The position numbers were made by a program, and so were the translations under genes. The notes below the pieces were generated by a model. The model saw only the letters and a program-made list of their open reading frames with translations, did not search any database and was not told where the DNA came from. Below, piece by piece: positions 1 to 10,441 of a stretch of DNA of 64,000 nt (position 1 is its first letter; every line of letters starts with the position of its first letter). This DNA comes from Halisarca cf. caerulea (taxonomy: Eukaryota; Porifera; Demospongiae; Chondrillida; Halisarcidae), in assembly GCA_963170055.1 (NCBI GenBank), contig CAUJGJ010000293.1:60001-124000 (forward strand), written 5' to 3'.

Positions 1-104
1 AGTGTTGGATATGCTGGTGCTAATACCAATATTTGGCACTAGCACCACGCACATTCCCAGTGGACACACATGACCTTTCTGAAGTGCTGTGGGCGTATTT
101 GTGT
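1..104. repeat. Reference monomer (type P) and its internal landmarks
   Basis: The first copy equals the commonest monomer. Landmarks by monomer position: 1-14 G/T-rich start AGTGTTGGATATGC; 15-47 dyad; 48-49 CpG in CACGC; 51-60 ACATTCCCAG; 61-70 TGGACACACA; 71-80 TGACCTTTCT, where bases 74-75 separate type P (CC) from type Q (AG); 81-90 GAAGTGCTGT; 94-95 second CpG in GGGCGT; 95-104 plus 1-13, a 23-base stretch with no C on this strand. G+C is 49 of 104. Frequent substitutions lie at 36-37 (GGCAC to GACAC), 39 (CAATAG), 40 (CATTAG), 42 (CTAAC), 47 (CCGCGC), 52 (CAAATT) and 59 (CCCGG). Confidence 0.95.
15..47. other. 33-bp imperfect dyad (potential hairpin/cruciform), present once per monomer
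   Basis: Arms TGGTGCTA (15-22) and TAGCACCA (40-47) are perfect 8-bp reverse complements. Inside them CCAA (26-29) pairs with TTGG (33-36) around loop TAT (30-32), leaving symmetric 3-base internal bulges ATA and CAC. The layout is therefore 8-3-4-3-4-3-8. It recurs every 104 bp through most of the array. Several variants (CTAAC, GACAC, CAATAG, TTTTGCACTAGCCCC) break one side without a compensating change on the other. Centromeric satellites lacking a CENP-B box have been reported to be enriched in such dyads; a role here is inference. Confidence 0.8.
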
Positions 105-2393
105 AGTGTTGGATATGCTGGTGCTAATACCAATATTTGGCACTAGCACCACGCACATTCCCAGTGGACACACATGACCTTTCTGAAGTGCTGTGGGCGT
201 ATTTGTGTAGTGTTGGATATGCTGGTGCTAATACCAATATTTGGCACTAGCACCACGCACAGTCCCAGTGGAAACATATGAAGTTTCTGAAGTGCTGTGG
301 GCGTATTTGTGTAGTGTTGGATATGCTGGTGCTAATACCAATATTTGGCACTAGCACAATGCACATTCCCAGTGGACACACATGACCTTTCTGAAGTGCT
401 GTGGGCGTATTTGTGTAGTGTTGGATATGCTGGTACTAATACCAATATTTGGCACTAGCACCACGCACATTCCCAGTGGACACACATGACCTTTCTGAAG
501 TGCTGTGGGCGTATTTGTGTAGTGTTGGATATGCTGGTGCTAATACCAATATTTGGCACTAGCACCACGCACATTCCCAGTGGACACACATGACCTTTCT
601 GAAGTGCTGTGGGCGTATTTGTGTAGTGTTGGATATGCTGGTGCTAATACCAATATTTGGCACTAGCACCACGCACAGTCCCAGTGGAAACATATGAAGT
701 TTCTGAAGTGCTGTGGGCGTATTTGTGTAGTGTTGGATATGCTGGTGCTAATACCAATATTTGGCACTAGCACAACGCACATTCCCAGTGGACACACATG
801 ACCTTTCTGAAGTGCTGTGGGCGTATTTGTGTAGTGTTGGATATGCTGGTGCTAATACCAATATTTGGCACTAGCACCACGCACATTCCCAGTGGACACA
901 CATGACCTTTCTGAAGTGCTGTGGGCGTATTTGTGTAGTGTTGGATATGCTGGTGCTAATACCAATATTTGACACTAGCACCACGCACATTCCCATTGTG
1001 CACACATGAAGTTTCTGAAGTTCTGTGGGCGTATTTGTGTAGTGTTGGATATGCTGGTGCTAATACCAATATTTGGCACTAGCACCACGCACATTCCCAG
1101 TGGACACACATGAAGTTTCTTAACTACTGTGGGCGTATTTGTGTAATGTTGGATATGCTGGTGCTAATACCAATATTTGGCACTAGCACCGCGCACATTC
1201 CCAGTGGACACACATGACCTTTCTGAAGTGCTGTGGGCGTATTTGTGTAGTGTTGGATATGCTGGTGCTAATACCAATATTTGGCACTAGCACCACGCAC
1301 ATTCCCAGTGGACACACATGAAGTTTCTGATGTGCTGTGGGCGTAATTGTGTAGTGTTGGATATGCTGGTGCTAATACCAATATTTGGCACTAGCACCAC
1401 GCATATTCCCAGTGGACACACATGACCTTTCTGAAGTGCTGTGGGCGTATTTGTGTAGTGTTGGATATGTTGGTGCTAATACCAATATTTGGCACTAGCA
1501 CCACGCACAGTCCCAGTGGACACATATGAAGTTTCTGAAGTGCTGTGGGCGTATTTGTGTAGTGTTGGATATGCTGGTGCTAATACCAATATTTGGCACT
1601 AACACCACGCACATTCCCAGTGGACACACATGACCTTTCTGAAGTGCTGTGGGCGTATTTGTGTAGTGTTGGATATGCTGGTGCTAATACCAATATTTGG
1701 CACTAGCACCACGCACATTCCCAGTGGACACACATGAACTTTCTGAAGTGCTGTGGGCGTATTTGTGTAGTGTTGGATATGCTGGTGCTAATACCAATAT
1801 TTGACACTAGCACCACGCACATTCCCATTGTGCACACATGAAGTTTCTGAAGTGCTGTGGGCGTATTTGTGTAGTGTTGGATATGCTGGTGCTAATATCA
1901 ATATTTGGCACTAGCACCACGCACATTCCCAGTGGACACACATGAAGTTTCTTAACTACTGTGGGCGTATTTGTGTAATGTTGGATATGCTGGTGCTAAT
2001 ACCAATATTTGGCACTAGCACCGCGCACATTCCCAGTGGACACACATGACCTTTCTGAAGTGCTGTGGGCGTATTTGTGTAGTGTTGGATATGCTGGTGC
2101 TAATACCAATATTTGGCACTAGCACCACGCATATTCCCAGTGGACACACATGACCTTTCTGAAGTGCTGTGGGCGTATTTGTGTAGTGTTGGATATGCTG
2201 GTGATAATACCAATATTTGGCACTAGCACCACGCACATTCGTAGTGGACACACATGACCTTTCTGAAGTGCTGTGGGCGTATTTGTGTAGTGTTGGATAT
2301 GCTGGTGCTAATACCAATATTTGGCACTAGCACCACGCACATTCCCAGTGGACACACATGACCTTTCTGAAGTGCTGTGGGCGTATTTGTGTA

Positions 2394-2432
2394 TTATTTG
2401 AATTGGTGGTGCTAATACCAAAATGTGGCAAT
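2394..2432. repeat. Chimeric monomer: divergent segment inside a canonical copy
   Basis: After a canonical GGGCGTATTTGTGTA the sequence changes to TTATTTGAATTGGTGG and later AAATGTGGCAATAG, then returns to the canonical CACCACGCAC. The altered stretch resembles the matching part of the divergent monomer at 2,558-2,639 (TTATTGGAATTGGTGG), while the flanking parts are type P. This looks like a short conversion tract or a crossover inside a monomer. Monomer length stays at 104 bp. Confidence 0.75.
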
Positions 2433-2557
2433 AGCACCACGCACATTCCCAGTGGACACACATGAAGTTTCTTAACTGCTGTGGGCGTATTTGTGTAATG
2501 TTGGATATGCTGGTGCTAATACCAATATTTGGCACTAGCACCACGCACATTCCCAGT

Positions 2558-2639
2558 TGATGCACATGACGTTTCTGTATTGCTGAGGATAAATTTGTGT
2601 ATTATTGGAATTGGTGGTTCTAAAACCAAAATTAGGCAA
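2558..2639. repeat. Strongly divergent monomer, copy 1
   Basis: Between CCCAGT and AATAGCACC the sequence differs from consensus at about 21 of the monomer's 104 positions by my alignment. Examples are TTGATGCACATGACG, TCTGTATTGCTGAGGATAAA, TTATTGGAATTGGTGG and TTCTAAAACCAAAATTAGG. Length is unchanged at 104 bp. Five close relatives occur only at 32.8-37.5 kb. The dyad is destroyed here because the left arm changes to TGGTTCTA and the inner stem is altered. It may be an older monomer lineage that escaped homogenisation. Confidence 0.9.
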
Positions 2640-4888
2640 TAGCACCACGCACATTCCCAGTGGACACACATGACCTTTCTGAAGTGCTGTGGGCGTATTT
2701 GTGTAGTGTTGGATATGCTGGTGCTAATACCAATATTTGGCACTAGCACCACGCACATTCCCAGTGGACACACATGACCTTTCTGAAGTGCTGTGGGCGT
2801 ATTTGTGTAGTGTTGGATATGCTGGTGCTAATACCAATATTTGGCACTAGCACCACGCACATTCCTAGTGGACACACATGACCTTTCTGAAGTGCTGTGG
2901 GCGTATTTGTGTAGTGTTGGATATGCTGGTGCTAATACCAATATTTGGCACTATCACCACGCACATTCCCAGTGGACACACATGACCTTTCTGAAGTGCT
3001 GTGGGCGTATTTGTGTAGTGTTGGATATGCTGGTGCTAATACCAATATTTGGCACTAGCACCACGCACATTCCCAGTGGACACACATGACCCTTCTGAAG
3101 TGCTGTGGGCGTATTTGTGTAGTGTTGGATATGCTGGTGCTAAAACCAATATTTGGCACTAGCACCACGCACATTCCCAGTGGACACACATGAAGTTTCT
3201 GAAGTGCTGTGGGCGTATTTGTGTAGTGTTGGATATGCTGGTGCTAATACCAATATTTGGCACTAGCACCACGCACATTCCCAGTGGACACACATGAAGT
3301 TTCTGAAGTGCTGTGGGCGTATTTGTGTAGTGTTGGATATGCTGGTGCTAATACCAATATTTGACACTAGCACAACGCACATTCCCATTGTACACACATG
3401 AAGTTTCTGAAGTGCTGTGGGCGTATTTGTGTAGTGTTGGATATGCTGGTGCTAATACCAATATTTGGCACTAGCACCACGCACATTCCCAGTGGACACA
3501 CATGACCTTTCTGAAGTGCTGTGGGATTATTTGTGTAGTGTTGGATATGCTGGTGCTAATACCAATATTTGGCACTAGCACCACGCACAGTCCCAGTGGA
3601 CACATATGAAGTTTCTGAAGTGCTGTGGGCGTATTTGTGTAGTGTTGGATATGCTGGTGCTAATACCAATATTTGGCACTAGTACCACGCACATTCCCAG
3701 TGGACACACATGACCTTTCTGAAGTGCTGTGGGCGTATTTGTGTAGTGTTGGATATGCTGGTGCTAATACCAATATTTGGCACTAGCACCACGCACATTC
3801 CCAGTGGACACACATGAAGTTTCTGAAGTGCTGTGGGCGTATTTGTGTAGTGTTGGATATGTTGGTGCTAATACCAATATTTGGCACTAGCACCACGCAC
3901 ATTCCCATTGTACACACATGAAGTTTCTGAAGTGCTGTGGGCGTATTTGTGTAATGTTGGATATGCTGGTGCTAATACCAATATTTGGCACTAGCACCAC
4001 GCACATTCCCAGTGGACACACATGAAGTTTCTTAACTACTGTGGGCGTATTTGTGTAATGTTGGATATGCTGGTGCTAATACCAATATTTGGCACTAGCA
4101 CCACGCACATTCCCAGTGGACACACATGAAGTTTCTGAAGTGCTGTGGGCGTATTTGTGTAGTGTTGGATATGCTGGTGCTAATACCAATATTTGGCACT
4201 AGCACCACGCACATTCCCAGTGGACACACATGACCTTTCTGAAGTACTGTGGGCGTATTTGTGTAGTGTTGGATATGCTGGTGCTAATACCAATATTTGA
4301 CACTAGCACCACGCACATTCCCATTGTACACACATGAAGTTTCTGAAGTGCTGTGGGAGTATTTGTGTAGTGTTGGATATGCTGGTGCTAATACCAATAT
4401 TTGGCACTAGCACCACGCACATTCCCAGTGGACACACATGAAGTTTCTTAACTACTGTGGGCGTATTTGTGTAATGTTGGATATGCTGGTGCAAATACCA
4501 ATATTTGGCATTAGCACCGCGCACATTCCCAGTGGACACACATGACCTTTCTGAAGTGCTGTGGGCGTATTTGTGTAGTGTTGGATATGCTGGTTCTAAT
4601 ACCAATATTTGGCACTAACACCACGCACATTCCCAGTGGACACACATGACCTTTCTGAAGTGCTGTGGGCGTATTTGTGTAGTGTTGGATATGCTGGTGC
4701 TAATACCAATATTTGGCACTAGCACCACGCACATTCCCAGTGGACACACATGAAGTTTCTGAAGTGCTGTGGGAGTATTTGTGTAGTGTTGGATATGCTG
4801 GTGCTAATACCAATATTTGGCACTAGCACCACGCACATTCCCAGTGGACACACATGAAGTTTCTTAACTACTGTGGGCGTATTTGTGT

Positions 4889-4991
4889 AATGTTGGATAT
4901 GCTGGTGCTAATACCAATATTTGCACTAGCACCACGCACATTCCCAGTGGACACACATGACCTTTCTGAAGTACTGTGGGCGTATTTGTGT
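4889..4991. repeat. 103-bp monomer with 1-bp deletion
   Basis: This copy reads ATATTTGCACTAGC where other copies have ATATTTGGCACTAGC, so one G of the TTGG half of the inner stem is missing near 4,923. Monomer phase changes by -1 from here on. It is the first length variant in the window. Confidence 0.9.
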
Positions 4992-7555
4992 AGTGTTGGA
5001 TATGCTGGTGCTAATACCAATATTTGGCACTATCACCACGCACATTCCCAGTGGACACACATGACCTTTCTGAAGTGCTGTGGGCGTATTTGTGTAGTGT
5101 TGGATATGCTGGTGCTAATACCAATATTTGGCACTAGCACCACGCACATTCCCAGTGGACACACATGACCTTTCTGAAGTGCTGTGGGCGTATTTGTGTA
5201 GTGTTGGATATGCTGGTGCTAAAACCAATATTTGGCACTAGCACCACGCACATTCCCAGTGGACACACATGAAGTTTCTGAAGTGCTGTGGGCGTATTTG
5301 TGTAGTGTTGGATATGCTGGTGCTAATACCAATATTTGACACTAGCACCACGCACATTCCCAGTGGACACACATGACCTTTCTGAAGTGCTGTGGGCGTA
5401 TTTGTGTAGTGTTGGATATGCTGGTGCTAATACCAATATTTGGCACTAGCACCACGCACATTCCCAGTGGACACACATGACCTTTCTGAAGTGCTGTGGG
5501 ATTATTTGTGTAGTGTTGGATATGCTGGTGCTAATACCAATATTTGGCACTAGCACCACGCACATTCCCAGTGGACACACATGACCTTTCTGAAGTGCTG
5601 TGGGCGTATTTGTGTAGTGTTGGATATGCTGGTGCTAATACCAATATTTGGCACTAGCACCACGCACATTCCCAGTGGACACACATGAAGTTTCTGAAGT
5701 GCTGTGGGCGTATTTGTGTAGTGTTGGATATGCTGGTGCTAATACCAATATTTGGCACTAGCACCACGCACATTCCCATTGGACACACATGAAGTTTCTG
5801 AAGTGCTGTGGGCGTATTTGTGTAATGTTGGATATGCTGGTGCTAATACCAATATTTGGCACTAGCACCACGCACATTCCCAGTGGACACACATGAAGTT
5901 TCTTAACTACTGTGGGCGTATTTGTGTAATGTTGGATATGCTGGTGCTAATACCAATATTTGGCACTAGCACCACGCACATTCCCAGTGGACACACATGA
6001 AGTTTCTGAAGTGCTGTGGGCGTATTTGTGTAGTGTTGGATATGCTGGTGCTAATACCAATATTTGGCACTAGCACCACGCACATTCCCAGTGGACACAC
6101 ATGACCTTTCTGAAGTGCTGTGGGCGTATTTGTGTAGTGTTGGATATGCTGGTGCTAATACCAATATTTGGCACTAGCACCACGCACATTCCCATTGTAC
6201 ACACATGAAGTTTCTGAAGTGCTGTGGGAGTATTTGTGTAGTGTTGGATATGCTGGTGCTAATACCAATATTTGGCACTAGCACCACGCACATTCCCAGT
6301 GGACACACATGAAGTTTCTTAACTACTGTGGGCGTATTTGTGTAATGTTGGATATGCTGGTGCTAATACCAATATTTGGCATTAGCACCGCGCACATTCC
6401 CAGTGGACACACATGACCTTTCTGAAGTGCTGTGGGCGTATTTGTGTAGTGTTGGATATGCTGGTGCTAATACCAATATTTGGCACTAACACCACGCACA
6501 TTCCCAGTGGACACACATGACCTTTCTGAAGTGCTGTGGGCGTATTTGTGTAGTGTTGGATATGCTGGTGCTAATACCAATATTTGGCACTAGCACCACG
6601 CACATTCCCAGTGGACACACATGAAGTTTCTGAAGTGCTGTGGGAGTATTTGTGTAGTGTTGGATATGCTGGTGCTAATACCAATATTTGGCACTAGCAC
6701 CACGCACATTCCCAGTGGACACACATGAAGTTTCTTAACTACTGTGGGCGTATTTGTGTAATGTTGGATATGCTGGTGCTAATACCAATATTTGGCATTA
6801 GCACCGCGCACATTCCCAGTGGACACACATGACCTTTCTGAAGTGCTGTGGGCGTATTTGTGTAGTGTTGGATATGCTGGTGCTAATACCAATATTTGGC
6901 ACTAGCACCACGCACATTCCCAGTGGACACACATGACCTTTCTGAAGTGTTGTGGGTGTATTTATGTAGTGTTGGATATGCTGGTGCTAATACCAATATT
7001 TGGCACTAGCACCACGCACATTCCCAGTGGACACACATGACCTTTCTGAAGTGCTGTGGGCGTATTTGTGTAGTGTTGGATATGCTGGTGCTAATACCAA
7101 TATTTGGCACTAGCACCACGCACATTCCCAGTGGACACACATGAAGTTTCTGAAGTGCTGTGGGCGTATTTGTGTAGTGTTGGATATGCTGGTGCTAATA
7201 CCAATATTTGACACTAGCACCACGCACATTCCCAGTGGACACACATGACCTTTCTGAAGTGCTGTGGGCGTATTTGTGTAGTGTTGGATATGCTGGTGCT
7301 AATACCAATATTTGGCACTAGCACCACGCACATTCCCAGTGGACACACATGAAGTTTCTGAAGTGCTGTGGGCGTATTTGTGTAGTGTTGGATATGCTGG
7401 TGCTAATACCAATATTTGGCACTAGCACCACGCACATTCCCAGTGGACACACATGAAGTTTCTGAAGTGCTGTGGGCGTATTTGTGTAGTGTTGGATATG
7501 CTGGTGCTAATACCAATATTTGACACTAGCACCACGCACATTCCCATTGTACACA

Positions 7556-7960
7556 CATGAAGTTTCTGAAGTGCTGTGGGCGTATTTGTGTAGTGTTGGA
7601 TATGCTGGTGCTAATACCAATATTTGGCACTAGCACCACGCACATTCCCAGTGGACACATATGAAGTTTCTTAAATACTGTGGGCGTATTTGTGTAATGT
7701 TGGATATGCTGGTGCTAATACCAATATTTGGTACTAGCACCGCGCACATTCCCAGTGGACACACATGACCTTTCTGAAGTGCTGTGGGCGTATTTGTGTA
7801 GTGTTGGATATGCTGGTGCTAATACCAATATTTGGCACTAGCACCACGCACATTCCCGGTGGACACACATGAAGTTTCTTAACTGCTGTGGGCGTATTTG
7901 TGTAGTGTTGGATATGCTGGTGCTAATACCAATATTTGGCACTAGCACCACGCACATTCC
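7556..7960. repeat. Cassette of linked variants (TTCTTAAATAC / GGTACTAGCACCGCG / CCCGGTGG / TTCTTAACTGC), first copy
   Basis: Consecutive monomers carry, in order, TTCTTAAATACTG (about 7,669), TTTGGTACTAGCACCGCGC (about 7,730), CATTCCCGGTGG (about 7,857) and TTCTTAACTGCTGTGG (about 7,875). The same ordered set recurs at about 13.5, 15.06, 17.03, 18.38, 18.9 and 45.84 kb, so these monomers move as one block. In this copy the preceding monomer reads GAAGTGCTG rather than the GAAGAGCTG seen at 13.39 kb and later. Confidence 0.82.
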
Positions 7961-9089
7961 CAGTGGACACACATGACCTTTCTGAAGTGCTGTGGGCGTA
8001 TTTGTGTAGTGTTGGATATGCTGGAGCTAATACCAATATTTGGCACTAGCACCACGCACATTCCCAGTGGACACACATGAAGTTTCTTAACTACTGTGGG
8101 CGTATTTGTGTAATGTTGGATATGCTGGTGCTAATACCAATATTTGGCACTAGCACCGCGCACATTCCCAGTGGACACACATGACCTTTCTGAAGTGCTG
8201 TGGGCGTATTTGTGTAGTGTTGGATATGCTGGTGCTAATACCAATATTTGGCATTAGCACCACGCACATTCCCAGTGGACACACATGACCTTTCTGAAGT
8301 GCTGTGGGCGTATTTGTGTAGTGTTGGATATGCTGGTGCTAATACCAATATTTGGCACTAGCACCACGCACATTCCCAGTGGACACACATGACCTTTCTG
8401 AAGTGCTGTGGGCGTATTTGTGTAGTGTTGGATATGCTGGTGCTAATACCAATATTTGGCACTAACACCACGCACATTCCCAGTGGACACACATGACCTT
8501 TCTGAAGTGCTGTGGGCGTATTTGTGTAGTGTTGGATATGCTGGTGCTAATACCAATATTTGGCACTAGCACCACGCACATTCCCAGTGGACACACATGA
8601 AGTTTCTGAAGTGCTGTGGGCGTATTTGTGTAGTGTTGGATATGCTGGTGCTAATACCAATATTTGGCACTAGCACCACGCACATTCCCAGTGGACACAC
8701 ATGACCTTTCTGAAGTGCTGTGGGCGTATTTGTGTAGTGTTGGATATGCTGGTGCTAATACCAATATTTGGCACTAGCACCACGCACATTCCCAGTGGAC
8801 ACACATGACCTTTCTGAAGTGCTGTGGGCGTATTTGTGTAGTGTTGGATATGCTGGTGCTAATACCAATATTTGGCACTAACACCACGCACATTCCCAGT
8901 GGACACACATGACCTTTCTGAAGTGCTGTGGGCGTATTTGTGTAGTGTTGGATATGCTGGTGCTAATACCAATATTTGGCACTAGCACCACGCACATTCC
9001 CAGTGGACACACATGAAGTTTCTGAAGTGCTGTGGGCGTATTTGTGTAGTGTTGGATATGCTGGTGCTAATACCAATATTTGGCACTAG

Positions 9090-10441
9090 CACCACGCACA
9101 TTCCCAGTGGACACACATGACCTTTCTGAAGTGCTGTGGGCGTATTTGTGTAGTGTTGGATATGCTGGTGCTAATACCAATATTTGGCACTAGCACCACG
9201 CAAATTCCCAGTGGACACACATGACCTTTCTGAAGTGCTGTGGGCGTATTTGTGTAGTGTTGGATATGCTGGTGCTAATACCAATATTTGGCACTAGCAC
9301 CACGCACATTCCCAGTGGACACACATGAAGTTTCTGAAGTGCTGTGGGCTTATTTGTGTAGTGTTGGATATGCTGGTGCTAATACCAATATTTGACACTA
9401 GCACCACGCACATTCCCAGTGGACACACATGACCTTTCTGAAGTGCTGTGGGCGTATTTGTGTAGTGTTGGATATGCTGGTGCTAATACCAATATTTGGC
9501 ACTAGCACCACGCACATTCCCAGTGGACACACATGACCTTTCTGAAGTGCTGTGGGCGTATTTGTGTAGTGTTGGATATGCTGGTGCTAATACCAATATT
9601 TGGCACTAGCACCACGCACATTCCCAGTGGACACACATGACCTTTCTGAAGTGCTGTGGGCGTATTTGTGTAGTGTTGGATATGCTGGTGCTAATACCAA
9701 TATTTGGCACTAGCACCACGCACATTCCCAGTGGACACACATGAAGTTTCTGAAGTGCTGTGGGCGTATTTGTGTAGTGTTGGATATGCTGGTGCTAATA
9801 CCAATATTTGACACTAGCACCACGCACATTCCCAGTGGACACACATGACCTTTCTGAAGTGCTGTGGGCGTATTTGTGTAGTGTTGGATATGCTGGTGCT
9901 AATACCAATATTTGGCACTAGCACCACGCACATTCCCAGTGGACACACATGAAGTTTCTGAAGTGCTGTGGGCGTATTTGTGTAGTGTTGGATATGCTGG
10001 TGCTAATACCAATATTTGGCAATAGCACCACGCACATTCCCAGTGGACACACATGACCTTTCTGAAGTGCTGTGGGCGTATTTGTGTAGTGTTGGATATG
10101 CTGGTGCTAATACCAATATTTGGCACTAGCACCACGCACATTCCCAGTGGACACACATGACCTTTCTGAAGTGCTGTGGGCGTATTTGTGTAGTGTTGGA
10201 TATGCTGGTGCTAATACCAATATTTGGCACTAACACCACGCACATTCCCAGTGGACACACATGACCTTTCTGAAGTGCTGTGGGCGTATTTGTGTAGTGT
10301 TGGATATGCTGGTGCTAATACCAATATTTGGCACTAGCACCACGCACATTCCCAGTGGACACACATGAAGTTTCTGAAGTGCTGTGGGCGTATTTGTGTA
10401 GTGTTGGATATGCTGGTGCTAATACCAATATTTGGCACTAA
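9090..10441. repeat. 13-monomer higher-order unit, copy A (1,352 bp)
   Basis: The order is nP kP nQ dP nP nP nQ dP nQ iP nP aP nQ, where P/Q is the 74-75 doublet and n/k/d/i/a are the marks GCACATT, GCAAATT, GACAC, GCAATAG and CTAAC. The next 1,352 bp repeat this order. The only difference I noticed is GGGCTTATT at 9,350 here against GGGCGTATT at 10,702. The ends are set by CTAGC at 9,089 against CTAAC at 10,441 and by CTAAC at 10,441 against CTAGC at 11,793. Confidence 0.88.

Larger units (their letters stand above)
1..2393. repeat. Left subdomain: mixed P/Q monomers with a 4-mer (416-bp) higher-order repeat
   Basis: Bases 1 to about 964 repeat at a 416-bp offset (four monomers). The marker monomer has AGTCCCAGTGGAAACATATG at 261 and again at 677, followed by CACAATGCAC (357) or CACAACGCAC (773). 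From about 965 a series follows: GACACTAGC with CCCATTGTGC, then TTCTTAACTAC, then CACCGCGC, then TGATGTGCTGTGG with GTAATTG (1,328), then GCATATTCCC. Another AGTCCC/CATATG monomer lies at about 1,509. The AGTCCC-to-TGATGTG order is repeated at 24.4-29.8 kb, for example 1,328 versus 29,717, which links this edge with the 2.8-kb duplication domain. Confidence 0.85.
2658..8424. repeat. Subdomain with 18- to 20-monomer segmental duplications
   Basis: The block marked by CACTATCACC (2,951) and GCTAAAACCAATA (about 3,140) recurs at 5,030 and about 5,219, an offset of 2,079 (20 monomers minus the 1-bp deletion near 4,923). The GTGGGATTATTT marker at about 3,523 recurs near 5,498 (19 monomers minus 1). 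The series CCCATTGTAC / GTGGGAGTA / TTCTTAACTAC / CATTAGCACCGCGC at about 4,320-4,520 recurs at 6,190-6,390 (offset 1,871, 18 monomers minus 1), and part of it again at about 6,640-6,800. Type P and Q monomers are mixed. No gene or foreign insertion is present. Confidence 0.82.

Noticed and set aside
26..36. CArG box (CC A/T6 GG) or CCAAT-box promoter in CCAATATTTGG
   Set aside because: The A/T core is seven bases, one too long for a CArG box, and CCAAT alone with no TATA or coding context is not evidence for a promoter.
33..47. RNA polymerase III internal promoter (A/B boxes) or tRNA-derived SINE
   Set aside because: TTGGCACTAGCACC and GGTTCTAATACC resemble box motifs only weakly; no tRNA-like fold, poly-A tail or target-site duplication is present.
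71..104. CENP-B box
   Set aside because: The TTTCTGAAGTGCTGTGGGC segment looks loosely similar but lacks the required TTCG...A..CGGG spacing; variants with CTGCGGGCG (about 62,165) do not restore it.
4854..5168. Open reading frame of 104 codons on the + strand, with similar ones at 2,841-3,089 and 59,200-59,445
   Set aside because: It consists only of monomers read in successive frames (104 mod 3 = 2) and occurs where chance variants remove stops. No homology, promoter or codon signal, and frame changes with each indel.
9899..10156. Repeated 85-codon open frames on the - strand, identical at 11,251, 11,875, 42,240, 43,488 and 45,048
   Set aside because: The identity reflects DNA-level duplication of monomers; the frame opens only because a GGCAATAG variant removes a stop. 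The Cys-rich translation is a by-product of the repeat, not a domain I recognise.
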